The notes under the pieces: generated by a model | Told to the model about the DNA's origin: nothing | The model's database searches: none | The model's input: only the letters and a program-made list of their open reading frames with translations | NCBI RefSeq assembly: GCF_041360795.1 | Contig: NZ_JBFUPW010000001.1 | Span: forward strand, 1,302,001 to 1,366,000 | Reading direction: 5' to 3' | DNA from: Arthrobacter_E sp041360795 | GTDB taxonomy: Bacteria; Actinomycetota; Actinomycetes; Actinomycetales; Micrococcaceae | Length of the DNA: 64,000 nt | Part shown: positions 34,931 to 43,123 of the stretch, piece after piece | How positions within the stretch are numbered: position 1 is the first letter of the stretch | How the letters are laid out: every line of letters starts with the position of its first letter | Position numbers and translations under genes: made by a program

Positions 34931-35012
34931 GCCCGAGTGGCGGAATTGGCAGACGCGCCGCACTCAAAATGCGGTATCGAAAGGTGTAAGGGTTCGAGTC
35001 CCTTCTCGGGCA
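34931..35012 (+). tRNA. tRNA-Leu(CAA)
   Basis: 82-base class II tRNA: acceptor GCCCGAG/CTCGGGC, D-arm with GGCAGACGC, anticodon loop CTCAAAA (anticodon CAA), a long variable arm TATCGAAAGGTGTA, and T-arm GGGTTCGAGTCCC. CCA is not encoded. Confidence 0.95.
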
Positions 35013-35060
35013 CCGAAACCTCTTCTGGGATTGCTGAAATCTCTGAGAGGTGAAGAGAAC

Positions 35061-35104
35061 GAGCACGTGCCCCGGCCATCCGGACGGGACACGTGCTCTT
35101 TTCG
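35061..35104 (+). terminator. terminator after tRNA-Leu
   Basis: GAGCACGTG pairs perfectly with CACGTGCTC (35061-35069/35090-35098), extended inward by a CCC/GGG pair, and runs into TTTT. About 50 bases beyond the tRNA. Confidence 0.85.
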
Positions 35105-35180
35105 TGCGACGGGCATGCGGTGAGGGGCGCAATCAATCGGATTCCGGCGCACTGACGCTCCGCATCAGTGGGCCGTCAGC

Positions 35181-35519
35181 TCAACTCTGGGTGTCGACGA
35201 CGCTCTTCAGCACACCGGTCGCGCCCATGCCGTTGGGCCACCCCGCGTAGAACGCCAGGTGAAGGAGTGCTTCCTGGAGTTCTTCATCGGCGACGCCGTT
35301 CTGACGCGCATATCCCAGGTGGAATTTCAGCTGATCCATCTTGCCCATCGCTGTCAGTGCGGCCACGGTGATCAGACTCCGGTCTCGCGTGGAGAGACCA
35401 GGGCGCTCCCAGACCTCATCGAAAAGGACCTTGTCCGTGTAATGCACTATGCCGGGTGCGAAGTCGCCGAAAGCGTTCTTCCCGCCAGTCCAGCCGGTGG
35501 TCTGTTCGTTGCTGCTCAT
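35181..35519 (-). CDS. carboxymuconolactone decarboxylase-family protein
   Basis: 112-residue all-alpha protein of the CMD/AhpD superfamily. Core block DRSLITVAALTAMGKMDQLK and HLGYARQNGV, lacking the paired redox CxxC of AhpD, so an alkyl-hydroperoxidase role is not supported; it more likely resembles small CMD-type decarboxylases or stress proteins. ATG at 35519 follows AGGAGA. Divergent from the MmyB-type regulator, which probably controls both directions from the 131-base intergenic region. Confidence 0.85.
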   Translation of the reverse strand: MSSNEQTTGWTGGKNAFGDFAPGIVHYTDKVLFDEVWERPGLSTRDRSLITVAALTAMGKMDQLKFHLGYARQNGVADEELQEALLHLAFYAGWPNGMGATGVLKSVVDTQS

Positions 35520-35650
35520 CTGGGTCTCCTGAAAATGTGATGGCTGAGTGCTTCCAGTCCAGCGCACGGGAGGCGCAGGAGGGAGTCTCCAGTGAAGGGT
35601 GTACCAGTGGAGACTCCCTGCGGTGCTTTTGTCGAATTAGCGTTGTAGCC

Positions 35651-36538
35651 ATGAACACCACGGACGAAGCGCGACAGTTCCTCATGTCCCGTCGTGCAAA
35701 CATCAGCCCGGAACAGGCAGGAGTGCCCGTCACGGGCCACCGGCGGGTGGTGGGACTGAGGCGCGGAGAGGTGGCGATGCTCGCCGGCGTGAGCCCGGAG
35801 TACTACGCCAAGATCGAGCGTGGTCAGCTGGGCGGGGTCTCGGATGCCGTGCTGGAAGCGATCTGCCGGGCCTTGCAACTCGACGACGCCGAACGTGAGC
35901 ACCTCTTCGACCTGGCCCGGGCTGCCAACGGTGGCGCGCAACCCGTGCGACGTCGCAAGCCGAAGACCTGGGTTCCCAGGGAAAGTCTGACCCGCGCGTT
36001 GGACGTGATCGTGAATGGGCCGGCCTTCGTCCGGAACGGACGGATGGACATCCTTGCGACCAATGCTCTCGGGCGAACCTTCTACGACGAGGTCTTCGAC
36101 GGGCCTGGTAGAGGGAATCTCGCGCGGCACTGTTTCCTCGACGAGCGCGCCACTGCCTTCTATCCGGACTGGGAGGCCGCAGCTGACGTCACCGTGGCCA
36201 TCCTGCGCACTGAGGCCGGCCACGACCCGCACGACAAACAACTCCACGACTTGATTGGCGAGCTTTCCACCTGCAGCAATGCGTTCCGCACCCGCTGGGG
36301 TGCACACAATGTCCGACGCCACGGCTCGGGCACGAAGAACTTCCACCACCACTCCGTCGGAGACCTCACCCTCAGCTATGAGGGTCTGGAACTCACCGCA
36401 GAACCCGGTCTTTCGTTGCTCATCTACACCGCCCAGCCCGGCTCACCCAGCCAGGAACGCCTTGACTTGCTGGCAAGTCTTGCCGCGACAAACCAGCAGG
36501 AATTGAGCCACCGACCGACAACCGTCACGGAGAACTGA
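35651..36538 (+). CDS. XRE-family regulator with MmyB-like ligand domain
   Basis: 295 residues. N-terminal Cro/C1 helix-turn-helix (GLRRGEVAMLAGVSPEYYAK, then IERGQLGGVSDAVLEAICRA), followed from about residue 105 by the MmyB-type sensor domain (GPAFVRNGRMDILATNALGR, LARHCFLDERATAFYPDWE). Such proteins are common in actinobacteria beside short-chain or aldo-keto reductases, usually as repressors released by a small lipid-like ligand. The ligand is unknown. Probably cotranscribed with the cupin (12-base gap) and aldo-keto reductase. Confidence 0.9.
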   Translation: MNTTDEARQFLMSRRANISPEQAGVPVTGHRRVVGLRRGEVAMLAGVSPEYYAKIERGQLGGVSDAVLEAICRALQLDDAEREHLFDLARAANGGAQPVRRRKPKTWVPRESLTRALDVIVNGPAFVRNGRMDILATNALGRTFYDEVFDGPGRGNLARHCFLDERATAFYPDWEAAADVTVAILRTEAGHDPHDKQLHDLIGELSTCSNAFRTRWGAHNVRRHGSGTKNFHHHSVGDLTLSYEGLELTAEPGLSLLIYTAQPGSPSQERLDLLASLAATNQQELSHRPTTVTEN

Positions 36539-36550
36539 GAGAAGAACACC

Positions 36551-36979
36551 ATGAACGATTTCCAACAGATCTTCCCGCTGGGGGAACCCAACGACGCCTA
36601 CGCGCAGTACTTCATCGGCCGGAGTTATCTGGCGCCGCTGGCCTCGGGGAGCGTGCCGGTCAGCAACGTCTCGTTCGAGCCGGGCTGCCGGAACAACTGG
36701 CACATCCACCACGGCACCGAGGGCGGCGGCGACCAGATCCTGATGTGCACGGCCGGTTCCGGCTGGTTCCAGGCCGAAGGCTCCGAACCGGTCAGCATGG
36801 AGCCGGGAACGGTGATCCGGGTTCCTGCAGGCACGAAGCATTGGCACGGTGCCAAGGCTGATTCGTGGTTCTCGCACCTGGCTTTCATCACGCCGGGGGA
36901 GGGCATCAGCAACGAATGGCTCGAGCCGGTCACCGATGAGGTGTACGGACGGCTGCCGAAGAACGGAGAAAACGCATGA
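36551..36979 (+). CDS. cupin-domain protein
   Basis: 142 residues forming a single cupin barrel. Metal ligands are visible in WHIHHGTEGGGDQ (His, His, Glu-like position) and in KHWHG near residue 99. Related cupins accompany carboxymuconolactone decarboxylase-like genes in stress or aromatic-compound islands. The stop overlaps the start of the next gene (ATGA). Reaction unknown. Confidence 0.87.
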   Translation: MNDFQQIFPLGEPNDAYAQYFIGRSYLAPLASGSVPVSNVSFEPGCRNNWHIHHGTEGGGDQILMCTAGSGWFQAEGSEPVSMEPGTVIRVPAGTKHWHGAKADSWFSHLAFITPGEGISNEWLEPVTDEVYGRLPKNGENA

Positions 36980-37833
36980 CCATCTTGAACGATACCTACA
37001 CCTTGTCCAACGACGTCGAGATCCCCAAGCTCGGGCTCGGCACCTGGTTCATCGACGACGACAAGGCCGTGGACGCCGTGCGCGCGGCGTCCGAGATCGG
37101 GTACCGCAATATCGACACGGCTCAGGCCTACGGGAACGAGCGCGGCGTCGGTGAGGGCGTGCGCACGGCAGCCGTGCCGCGGGACACCCTGTTCGTCTCC
37201 ACCAAGCTCGCCGCGGAGATCAAGGATTACGACGGCGCAGTGGCGGCCGTCGAGAGATCGTTGGCCACGATGGGGCTGGACTACCTCGACCTGATGCTGA
37301 TCCATTCCCCGCAGCCCTGGAATGATTTCCGCGGCGGCGACTACGCCGAGGGCAATAGGGCTGCGTGGAAGGCGCTCGAGGAGGCGTATCAGGCCGGAAA
37401 GATCCGCGCGATCGGCGTCTCCAATTTCCTGCGGGAGGATCTGGAGAGCCTGCTGGAGACCGCCGCGGTGGTCCCGCAGGTGAACCAGCTGCTGGTCCAC
37501 GCGGGCAATACCCCGTCCGAGTTGCTGGAGTATTGCGCCTCCCAGGGCATCCTCGTCGAGGCGTACTCACCGATCGCGCACGGCGAGATCCTGAAGAACC
37601 AGGAAGTGGCCGCGATGGCCGAGCGCTACGGGGTGAGCGTTCCACAGCTCTGCATCCGCTACACGCTGCAGCTGGGCGCAGTGTCCCTGCCGAAGACCGC
37701 CAACCCCGAGCACATGCGCGCGAATGCCGAGGTCGATTTTGACATCTCCGCGGCGGACATGGAGGCTCTGCGAGGTCTGCGGGCGCAGGACTACGGCGAG
37801 CACAGCGTTTTTCCTGTGTACAGCGGCACATGA
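36976..37833 (+). CDS. aldo/keto reductase
   Basis: 285-residue NADPH-dependent reductase, TIM barrel. The catalytic tetrad is recognisable: Asp and Tyr in NIDTAQAYGNERGVG, Lys in LFVSTKLAAE, His in LMLIHSPQPW. The C-terminal cofactor block contains VSLPKTANPEHMRAN. Typical length for AKR5-type carbonyl reductases. Substrate unknown; the setting with a cupin and CMD protein suggests a reactive-carbonyl detoxification unit. Confidence 0.93.
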   Translation: MTILNDTYTLSNDVEIPKLGLGTWFIDDDKAVDAVRAASEIGYRNIDTAQAYGNERGVGEGVRTAAVPRDTLFVSTKLAAEIKDYDGAVAAVERSLATMGLDYLDLMLIHSPQPWNDFRGGDYAEGNRAAWKALEEAYQAGKIRAIGVSNFLREDLESLLETAAVVPQVNQLLVHAGNTPSELLEYCASQGILVEAYSPIAHGEILKNQEVAAMAERYGVSVPQLCIRYTLQLGAVSLPKTANPEHMRANAEVDFDISAADMEALRGLRAQDYGEHSVFPVYSGT

Positions 37834-37849
37834 TCCGTGAGAACCGACC

Positions 37850-37965
37850 ATGATCGAATGGACACCACAGCAGCTTGACGCGATCGCGGCACACGATGAC
37901 TTTCAGATGTCCCCGTATCGCGAGGATGGGCCACCCTCGTCGAAACCGACCTGGACGCCGAGTAA
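37850..37965 (+). pseudogene. DUF2255 gene remnant
   Basis: The first 27 codons from ATG 37850 (start MIEWTPQQLDAIAAHDDF, then QMSPYREDG) match the N-terminus of DUF2255 proteins, which normally run to about 120 residues. After the REDG motif the similarity ends. A different frame then continues as GWATLVETDLDAE and stops at 37963-37965, suggesting an internal deletion that joined two coding ends. The family call is from memory of its N-terminal pattern, so it is only probable. Confidence 0.5.
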
Positions 37966-37988
37966 CACTTCCAGCCCACAGGCCCCGA

Positions 37989-38057
37989 TCGACTGTTCCA
38001 TAGGATGCCTAAATCACCCCGAAACAGGTGGAAAATCGCATCCTATGGAGCAGTCGG
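37989..38057. repeat. 18-20-bp inverted repeat
   Basis: GACTGTTCCATAGGATGC (37991-38008) pairs with GCATCCTATGGAGCAGTC (38038-38055), with one mismatch. The 29-base centre contains a further CACC/GGTG stem. It lies immediately after the DUF2255 remnant. No T-run, so not a standard terminator. Confidence 0.65.
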
Positions 38058-38142
38058 CGTCTAATGCCCAGCCGCACACCACCGGCGCCTCGCCGCGGCG
38101 GACCGTTATCGTCAGCCCGGCGGATACCCCCGAACACGAACG

Positions 38143-38180
38143 AGCGACGGCCCAGAAGCAGAAGCTGCTGGGCCGTCGCT
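38143..38180 (-). terminator. hairpin after FAD oxidoreductase gene
   Basis: A perfect 13-bp stem (38143-38155 with 38168-38180), 33 bases past the minus-strand stop at 38213. Only a weak T-run follows. Confidence 0.7.
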
Positions 38181-38212
38181 GGCGCCGTGAGGTGATCGTG
38201 GGAGGCAGAGCC

Positions 38213-39415
38213 TCAGATCCGGAAGCGATCGGTGACGCGGTCGAAAGCCCAGGCCGCTTCGAACAGGGCCGTATTGAGGAGGGCGGCGGGGACCTTGGGC
38301 GGGTTCGGCCGCCAGAGGGTCTTGAGGTCATCGTGCATCTCATCGCCGGCAAGGTGATCGGCCAGCAGTGTCCCGATGTACGGGGACTGGGCCAGTCCGT
38401 GGCCGTTGCAGCTGATCGCGTAGAAGACGTTCTTCTCGGATTCTCCGGCGACCGGCAGGAACGAGGTCATGGCGACCCAGCCGCCCCAGGCTCGTTCGGC
38501 TCCGAGGTAATTCAGCGACGGGAACCGCTGGTGGAAGCCGTTGATCAGGTCGTTGACCACGGCCCGGTCGGGCTCGCGTGCGCCCAGGGCAGCCGGCGCC
38601 CCGCGCAGGCGCCGGGTTCCGAACAGAAGCGTTCCGCGAGGGGTACGGCGGTAGTTCTCGAGGATCTGGTGCGGCGTCACGATGCCTGCCCGGCTCGTCC
38701 AGCCGATGGCTTCGAGCTGCCCGGGATCCACGGGTTCGGTTTCGACCACGCTCGTGAACACCGGCGCAACATTCGAAGGACCCGCCGTGAGGTCGCGGGT
38801 GTTCGCGTTCGTGGCGAGGACGACTCGCTCGGCGTCGACATGGCCACCGGGCACCTTGACCGATACACGGGAGCCGTTCGCCTCTACGGAGAGGGCGGTC
38901 GTCCGTTCGAAGACCCTCGCGCTGGAGCCCAGCAAGGTGCTGCGGATTCCGGCCGTGAATTTTCCAGGGTTCATCAGTCCGCCGCCGCGGATGAAGATGC
39001 CGCCGAGGAAGGTGCTGGGCAGCCCGAGGTCGGCGCCATCGCCGAACTCGATGTCCGCGCCGGCGTCGCGCAGGATCTCGGCGTTGTGCCGCAGTCGCTT
39101 GAGCTGTGCGGGATTCAGTGCAGCTTTGATGTTGCCGGTGGCCTCGTAGTCGCAGTCGATGCCGAGTTTTCCGATCAGTCCCTCAGTGAAATGGGCCGAA
39201 TTCTCCGCGTACTGGGTGAGATTGCGCAGCTTGCTGCCGTACAGCGCGCGGAGCTTTTCAGCCTCACCGGCCAGCTCGTTGGAGAGGTACCCGGCATTGC
39301 GCGAGCTTGCGGCCCAGCCGCAATAGCCTGCCTCGAGGAGGACGACGACGACGCCGCGCTCGGCAAGTCGAAGTGCGGTGGACATGCCGGCGAGACCTCC
39401 GCCGATGACTGCCAC
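38213..39415 (-). CDS. DAO-type NAD(P)/FAD-dependent oxidoreductase, start uncertain
   Basis: 400 residues from a GTG that sits inside the FAD-binding motif (VAVIGGGLAGMSTALRLAERG). Relatives of this gamma-glutamylputrescine-oxidase-like group have about 40 more N-terminal residues, and the upstream codons do encode a family-like segment (NPGVSYSAFTGWSEEPTDIA, LKGEVRCD) in this frame back to about 39525, but no ATG, GTG or TTG starts it. The only ATG with a ribosome site (39522, after GAGGAGG) is out of frame. A one-base indel is the simplest reading. C-terminal block SCNGHGLAQSPYIGTLLADH completes the fold. Substrate amine unknown. Confidence 0.8.
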   Translation of the reverse strand: MAVIGGGLAGMSTALRLAERGVVVVLLEAGYCGWAASSRNAGYLSNELAGEAEKLRALYGSKLRNLTQYAENSAHFTEGLIGKLGIDCDYEATGNIKAALNPAQLKRLRHNAEILRDAGADIEFGDGADLGLPSTFLGGIFIRGGGLMNPGKFTAGIRSTLLGSSARVFERTTALSVEANGSRVSVKVPGGHVDAERVVLATNANTRDLTAGPSNVAPVFTSVVETEPVDPGQLEAIGWTSRAGIVTPHQILENYRRTPRGTLLFGTRRLRGAPAALGAREPDRAVVNDLINGFHQRFPSLNYLGAERAWGGWVAMTSFLPVAGESEKNVFYAISCNGHGLAQSPYIGTLLADHLAGDEMHDDLKTLWRPNPPKVPAALLNTALFEAAWAFDRVTDRFRI

Positions 39416-39532
39416 GTCGCAGCGGACTTCGCCCTTGAGCGAGGGCGCGATATCGGTGGGTTCCTCACTCCACCCGGTGAAAGCCGAGTAACTGACTCCT
39501 GGGTTCGAGTTCCTGGCGATGACATCCTCCTC

Positions 39533-39558
39533 AGTTGTTCACAGTTGTTCACAGTTGA
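39533..39558. repeat. tandem 10-bp direct repeat upstream of the FAD oxidoreductase
   Basis: CAGTTGTTCA repeated at 39533-39542 and 39543-39552, then CAGTTG. A 10-base period is one helical turn, so a protein could bind the same DNA face; it lies just above the presumed ribosome site of the oxidoreductase. Confidence 0.5.
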
Positions 39559-39751
39559 TGCAGTGGAGCCGCGAACTGCGCCTCCACCTTCTGGTTTGGG
39601 CGCTGTTAAGCGCGCCCAGGTCTAATTACCATCCATCCGGCAAAGATCCGCCTCGTTGTCACCGAATTGCGCAGCTGCCATCACCATCGTTTGAGCCATC
39701 GGATCCGGACGCGAGTGTGGGGGCGCAACTACTGATGAGCCCCGCACTTCA

Positions 39752-40312
39752 TCACTTCTGCCTGAAGAAGAACGATTCGACCATCTCGACAATCCCGCCG
39801 ATGACCAGAAGCCAGCCAGTGGTGAGGGTCAGCGCGACGATTGAGGAAAACGGCGACACGAGCACGATGATTCCCGCGATCGAAAGGACGGCCCCGCCAA
39901 AGATCAGCCATCCGCCGCCAGACCTTCGTGACTCCACGCCTGTGGCGATCCGAGCCACCCCGGTGGTCAGCCATGCGATCCCGATCCACGTCGCGAGAAG
40001 CAGAACGCTTTGAAGTTCGTTCCGCAGGCTCATGAGTCCGAGCGCAATCGACAGCAGACCGGCAAGAGCCGTGAGAACCCGGGAGACACCATCCCACCGC
40101 GTTCTCACGAGCGACCCGACGATCGCGAGAACGCCGTTCACGAGAAGGAAGAGCCCGAAGAACATGCCGACTGTTGCAAGAGTCGCGGCTGGCACGAACA
40201 CTACGAGGAGCCCGACAATCACCGAGAACAGCCCGGTCAGGAGCAACCACAGCCAGGGGAGAAGGGCTGATTCCCACTGTCCGGTCCGGCCTGATGCTTC
40301 CTGAGTGGTCAC
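39752..40312 (-). CDS. HdeD-family (DUF308) membrane protein
   Basis: 186 residues with six hydrophobic helices arranged as three pairs, matching the acid-resistance membrane protein HdeD/DUF308 family: FVPAATLATVGMFFGLFLLV and LIFGGAVLSIAGIIVLVSPF are typical repeats. Function is only loosely linked to acid stress in E. coli. GTG start at 40312 chosen because it lies four bases beyond the previous stop with AAGGG at good spacing; a longer start at 40333 is possible. Confidence 0.8.
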   Translation of the reverse strand: MTTQEASGRTGQWESALLPWLWLLLTGLFSVIVGLLVVFVPAATLATVGMFFGLFLLVNGVLAIVGSLVRTRWDGVSRVLTALAGLLSIALGLMSLRNELQSVLLLATWIGIAWLTTGVARIATGVESRRSGGGWLIFGGAVLSIAGIIVLVSPFSSIVALTLTTGWLLVIGGIVEMVESFFFRQK

Positions 40313-40316
40313 CGAC

Positions 40317-40934
40317 TCAACCCTTCTTCTCATCGGCAGCGGGTTCCTGCCCTGTGAATGCGGCCTTGAGATGCTCCCAGCGCTTGCCGAGGTCGGCATC
40401 CCATTCCTTGGCCCGGCTCTCCCAGAGTTCCTTCCGGGCGGCTTCCTTGGCCGCGTTCTCCGCCTTCTTCTGCGCCTCCAGCTCGGCGATCACATCCGAC
40501 ACCTTGTGGCGCTCAATGGTTCCGTCGAGTCGCGCAACGAACTCGTCCAGGGCCCCGGACTCGTTCTTCGTATAGGCGAGGATGACCCCCGAGCCGGGAG
40601 CGACGAGACGGTTCAAGCCGGAGAGGGCGTCCTCGGTCTGTTCGACTTCGGCTAGGGACGTGACGGCCGGGACAGCTGCGCCGATTCCGGCACCGAAGAG
40701 AACGCCCAGCGGACCTCCAAGGACACCTGCCAACAGTCCGATCAGCGCGCCGCCAGCCACCTTGCCCGACAGATCGACATCCTCATGGTCGACGATTTCG
40801 ACCTTGCCCCCTGGCTTGCGTTCGACGAGAGCGAGGCTGGAGATCGTCAGGTCTTTACCGTCCACGATCAGCTTGTCGTAGGCGTCTTTCACAGCGTCTT
40901 TCGGCAGGGTGATGGCGGCGATGTACTCGGTCAT
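40317..40934 (-). CDS. DUF1269-type protein with glycine-rich membrane segment
   Basis: 205 residues. The N-terminal alpha/beta part (YIAAITLPKDAVKDAYDKL, then LVERKPGGKVEIV) is followed by a Gly/Ala-rich hydrophobic hairpin (ALIGLLAGVLGGPLGVLFGA), then a soluble part and a long charged C-terminal helix ending in AADEKKG. The pattern matches DUF1269 proteins of unknown function, frequently seen beside HdeD-like and stress genes. ATG at 40934 chosen; ATG 40940 also possible. Confidence 0.78.
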   Translation of the reverse strand: MTEYIAAITLPKDAVKDAYDKLIVDGKDLTISSLALVERKPGGKVEIVDHEDVDLSGKVAGGALIGLLAGVLGGPLGVLFGAGIGAAVPAVTSLAEVEQTEDALSGLNRLVAPGSGVILAYTKNESGALDEFVARLDGTIERHKVSDVIAELEAQKKAENAAKEAARKELWESRAKEWDADLGKRWEHLKAAFTGQEPAADEKKG

Positions 40935-41104
40935 GATCATCCTTTTCCTGGGGACACGACGTGGCTCGAAATGCGGTGGGACGACCGTAACACCGGCGTT
41001 GTGCCGCGGACTTCGTTCTGGGTGTCAATATTCATCGCCGATATTTGGTTCCGCCACCATGTGCGATTCTCCGATCGGCTCACTCGATTGGTTAACATTG
41101 GACG

Positions 41105-42331
41105 ATGGTGCGCTTCACCGGCAGCGAGTCTTCGCGCTCTTCCGTCGTCGCTCGGCTGGCAGCAATCCTGGCCGAAGACACAGCCCCGTGGCGCGAGCGC
41201 ATCCTGAAGCGGGTTGCTAAGGAAGTCCCGTCGTTTCAGCTGTCTGGCGGGCTTCCGGAATCAGACCTCGGCGCCTGGCTGGACAAGCTCGAAGATGGGG
41301 TTCTCTCGAGACTCCAGCATGGCAGGCCGCTGGACGTCCGGATCTTCGAGGAATTCGGACGCGCGCATGCACAGGCCGACATTCCTCTGGTCGATGTGTA
41401 CGCGGTGCTGTGGATCGCGTTTGAATCCGACTGGTGGCAGCTCACGGAGGCCGCCAAGGGTCACGACATCGCCGCGCGGGATCTCGTCGAAGGCGCCGAA
41501 GTCCTGTGGTCACTCGCGAGGGCGGCCTCAGCCAGCGTGGTGGACGCCTATCGAACCTCAGCGGTGCGCCGGGCCGTGGAACGGGAGAGGCAAACGTCAG
41601 CCCTGTTCCGCGCACTCCTTGCAGACGGCTTCTTGGACCCGGACACGACTCAGCAATCACTGCTCGCGCTCGGGCTCGACGGCGCCAAGAGCTTCGCGTT
41701 GATCGTCGCCCGCGCGGCTCCTGACGGGGAGGTGTCGGCGCTGCCTGGAATCCGCGCGAAACTTGCGGAAAGCGGCCAGCGGTCCAGCTGGCAGGTCGAT
41801 CTGAGCGAAACCACCGGGCTCGTCGCGCTCGACAGCCAGAGGTCTCTGGCAATCCTCCTCCAGGAGTTGAGCCGCTCCGTGGTGGGGGCCGTTGGAGTGA
41901 GCACGGCCCGTGCCCCGGGGGAAATCGCACGCGCCCATCGACAGGCGCGGAACGCCATGGAATCCGCCGGCGGGCGCGCGGACGTGGTCGTGTTCGGCGA
42001 TCACTTCGCGGAATCCGTCGTGGCCGCGGCATCCCCTGCGATCGTTGACCCGCTCGTGGAGGCGACGCTCTCCGGTCTTGACTCTCTTGGTGATGATGCA
42101 CGCCGGAGTCTCTTGGAGACCTTTCTCAGCTGGCTTGATCATCGAGGTGAGGTCTCCGAGGTCGCACGTCTCACGTATCGCCACCCCAACACGGTGAAAT
42201 ACCGGCTCCGACGGCTTGAGACATTGACGTCGCGATCATTGAAGAACCCGGCAGACGTGGTTGATCTGGCCCTGGCGGCCAGGATCGCACTCTCCCGCGG
42301 ATGGAATGTGGAAGGCGCTGCCGCTAAATGA
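41105..42331 (+). CDS. PucR/CdaR-type transcriptional regulator
   Basis: 408 residues. The N-terminal half resembles the RsbR-like sensor found in these regulators (LAEDTAPWRERILKRVAKE), a GGDEF-related central domain lies around residues 190-310, and the C-terminal PucR helix-turn-helix is clear (LLETFLSWLDHRGEVSEVAR, then TYRHPNTVKYRLRRLE). It is divergent from the DUF1269/HdeD pair, which it may control. Signal unknown. ATG at 41105. Confidence 0.87.
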   Translation: MVRFTGSESSRSSVVARLAAILAEDTAPWRERILKRVAKEVPSFQLSGGLPESDLGAWLDKLEDGVLSRLQHGRPLDVRIFEEFGRAHAQADIPLVDVYAVLWIAFESDWWQLTEAAKGHDIAARDLVEGAEVLWSLARAASASVVDAYRTSAVRRAVERERQTSALFRALLADGFLDPDTTQQSLLALGLDGAKSFALIVARAAPDGEVSALPGIRAKLAESGQRSSWQVDLSETTGLVALDSQRSLAILLQELSRSVVGAVGVSTARAPGEIARAHRQARNAMESAGGRADVVVFGDHFAESVVAAASPAIVDPLVEATLSGLDSLGDDARRSLLETFLSWLDHRGEVSEVARLTYRHPNTVKYRLRRLETLTSRSLKNPADVVDLALAARIALSRGWNVEGAAAK

Positions 42332-42478
42332 CAGCGCCTGCGGTCGCCCCCACACTGGCTCATTGCTTGCAGCGGATCTGTCGTGGTGGACGAGAGCCCC
42401 TGCGGTGTGTGGGTGAGTCACCCTTGCAGCAACCATGCGGATGTCATACGGTCAGGCCTAAAACCAGAACGGGGAGCA

Positions 42479-43123
42479 ATGCGCATCAGGCCGATCAGAC
42501 GGGGCAACCTTAAGAAGGCCGGCACGGTCATCGAGACCGTGATCCTCCTCGCGAGTCTTCTTTACGTCGTGACGAATGAGATCTGGGCCCTGATGGTCTG
42601 GGAGCTCATCGCAGCTCTGTATCTCCTCGTCGGCGGCATCGTGATGTGGCGAGCAAACCCACGGCCCTTGCTGGACCGGCACGAAACGTCCGCCGTCATG
42701 CGATGGATGTGGCTGCCCCCGGTGCTCTCCGCGATCGTCGGCGCCAACTCGGCGGTGACGGCCCTCCTCATCAAGAACAGCGGCACCAGTGATGGCCTCG
42801 ACTCCTTCCTGGTGATCGCGGCCTGCCTCGGCATCGTGCTTTCCTGAATGATGCTGCAGGTCGGGTTCGCTGAAGTCTATGAAGTGCTCGCTCAGGCGGG
42901 TAGGAAACCTGAGTTGAGGATGCCGGACGAACGTCCGCTGTCATCTCTCGACTACCTGTATTTCTCGTTCACGATCGGCACCTCCTTCGCCACTTCCGAC
43001 GTCGAGGTGGTCGGTGACAGAACCCGGCGTGTGGTCCTGGTGCACAGCATCGTCGGCTTCTTTTACAACGCGTTGGTGGTCGCAGTCGCTTTCCAGGTCC
43101 TGCAAGGCCTCGCGTCCGGGTGA
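42479..43123 (+). pseudogene. DUF1345 membrane protein gene interrupted by an in-frame TGA
   Basis: From ATG 42479 (GGGAG upstream) the frame encodes a membrane protein for 122 codons, stops at TGA 42845-42847, and continues in the same frame to 43123 with family-typical sequence (SSLDYLYFSFTIGTSFATSD, then VVLVHSIVGFFYNALVVA). The TGA sits after LS, where DUF1345 proteins usually have Trp, so a single TGG to TGA change explains the break. About four N-terminal helices and one or two C-terminal helices are separated. Read-through would restore a 214-residue protein. Confidence 0.82.

Noticed and set aside
35181..35519. AhpD alkyl-hydroperoxidase
   Set aside because: The CxxC redox pair required in AhpD is missing.
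37989..38057. Integron attC site
   Set aside because: The repeat lacks the paired core sites (GTTRRRY) and no integrase is near.
37850..39625. A 591-codon plus-strand open frame across the oxidoreductase
   Set aside because: Beyond the DUF2255-like start it is Glu/Gly/Arg-rich shadow sequence opposite a clear FAD enzyme, with no domain of its own.
42845..42847. Selenocysteine at the in-frame TGA of the DUF1345 gene
   Set aside because: The family has Trp, not Cys, at this position, and no SECIS-like hairpin directly after the TGA was seen; a nonsense change is simpler.
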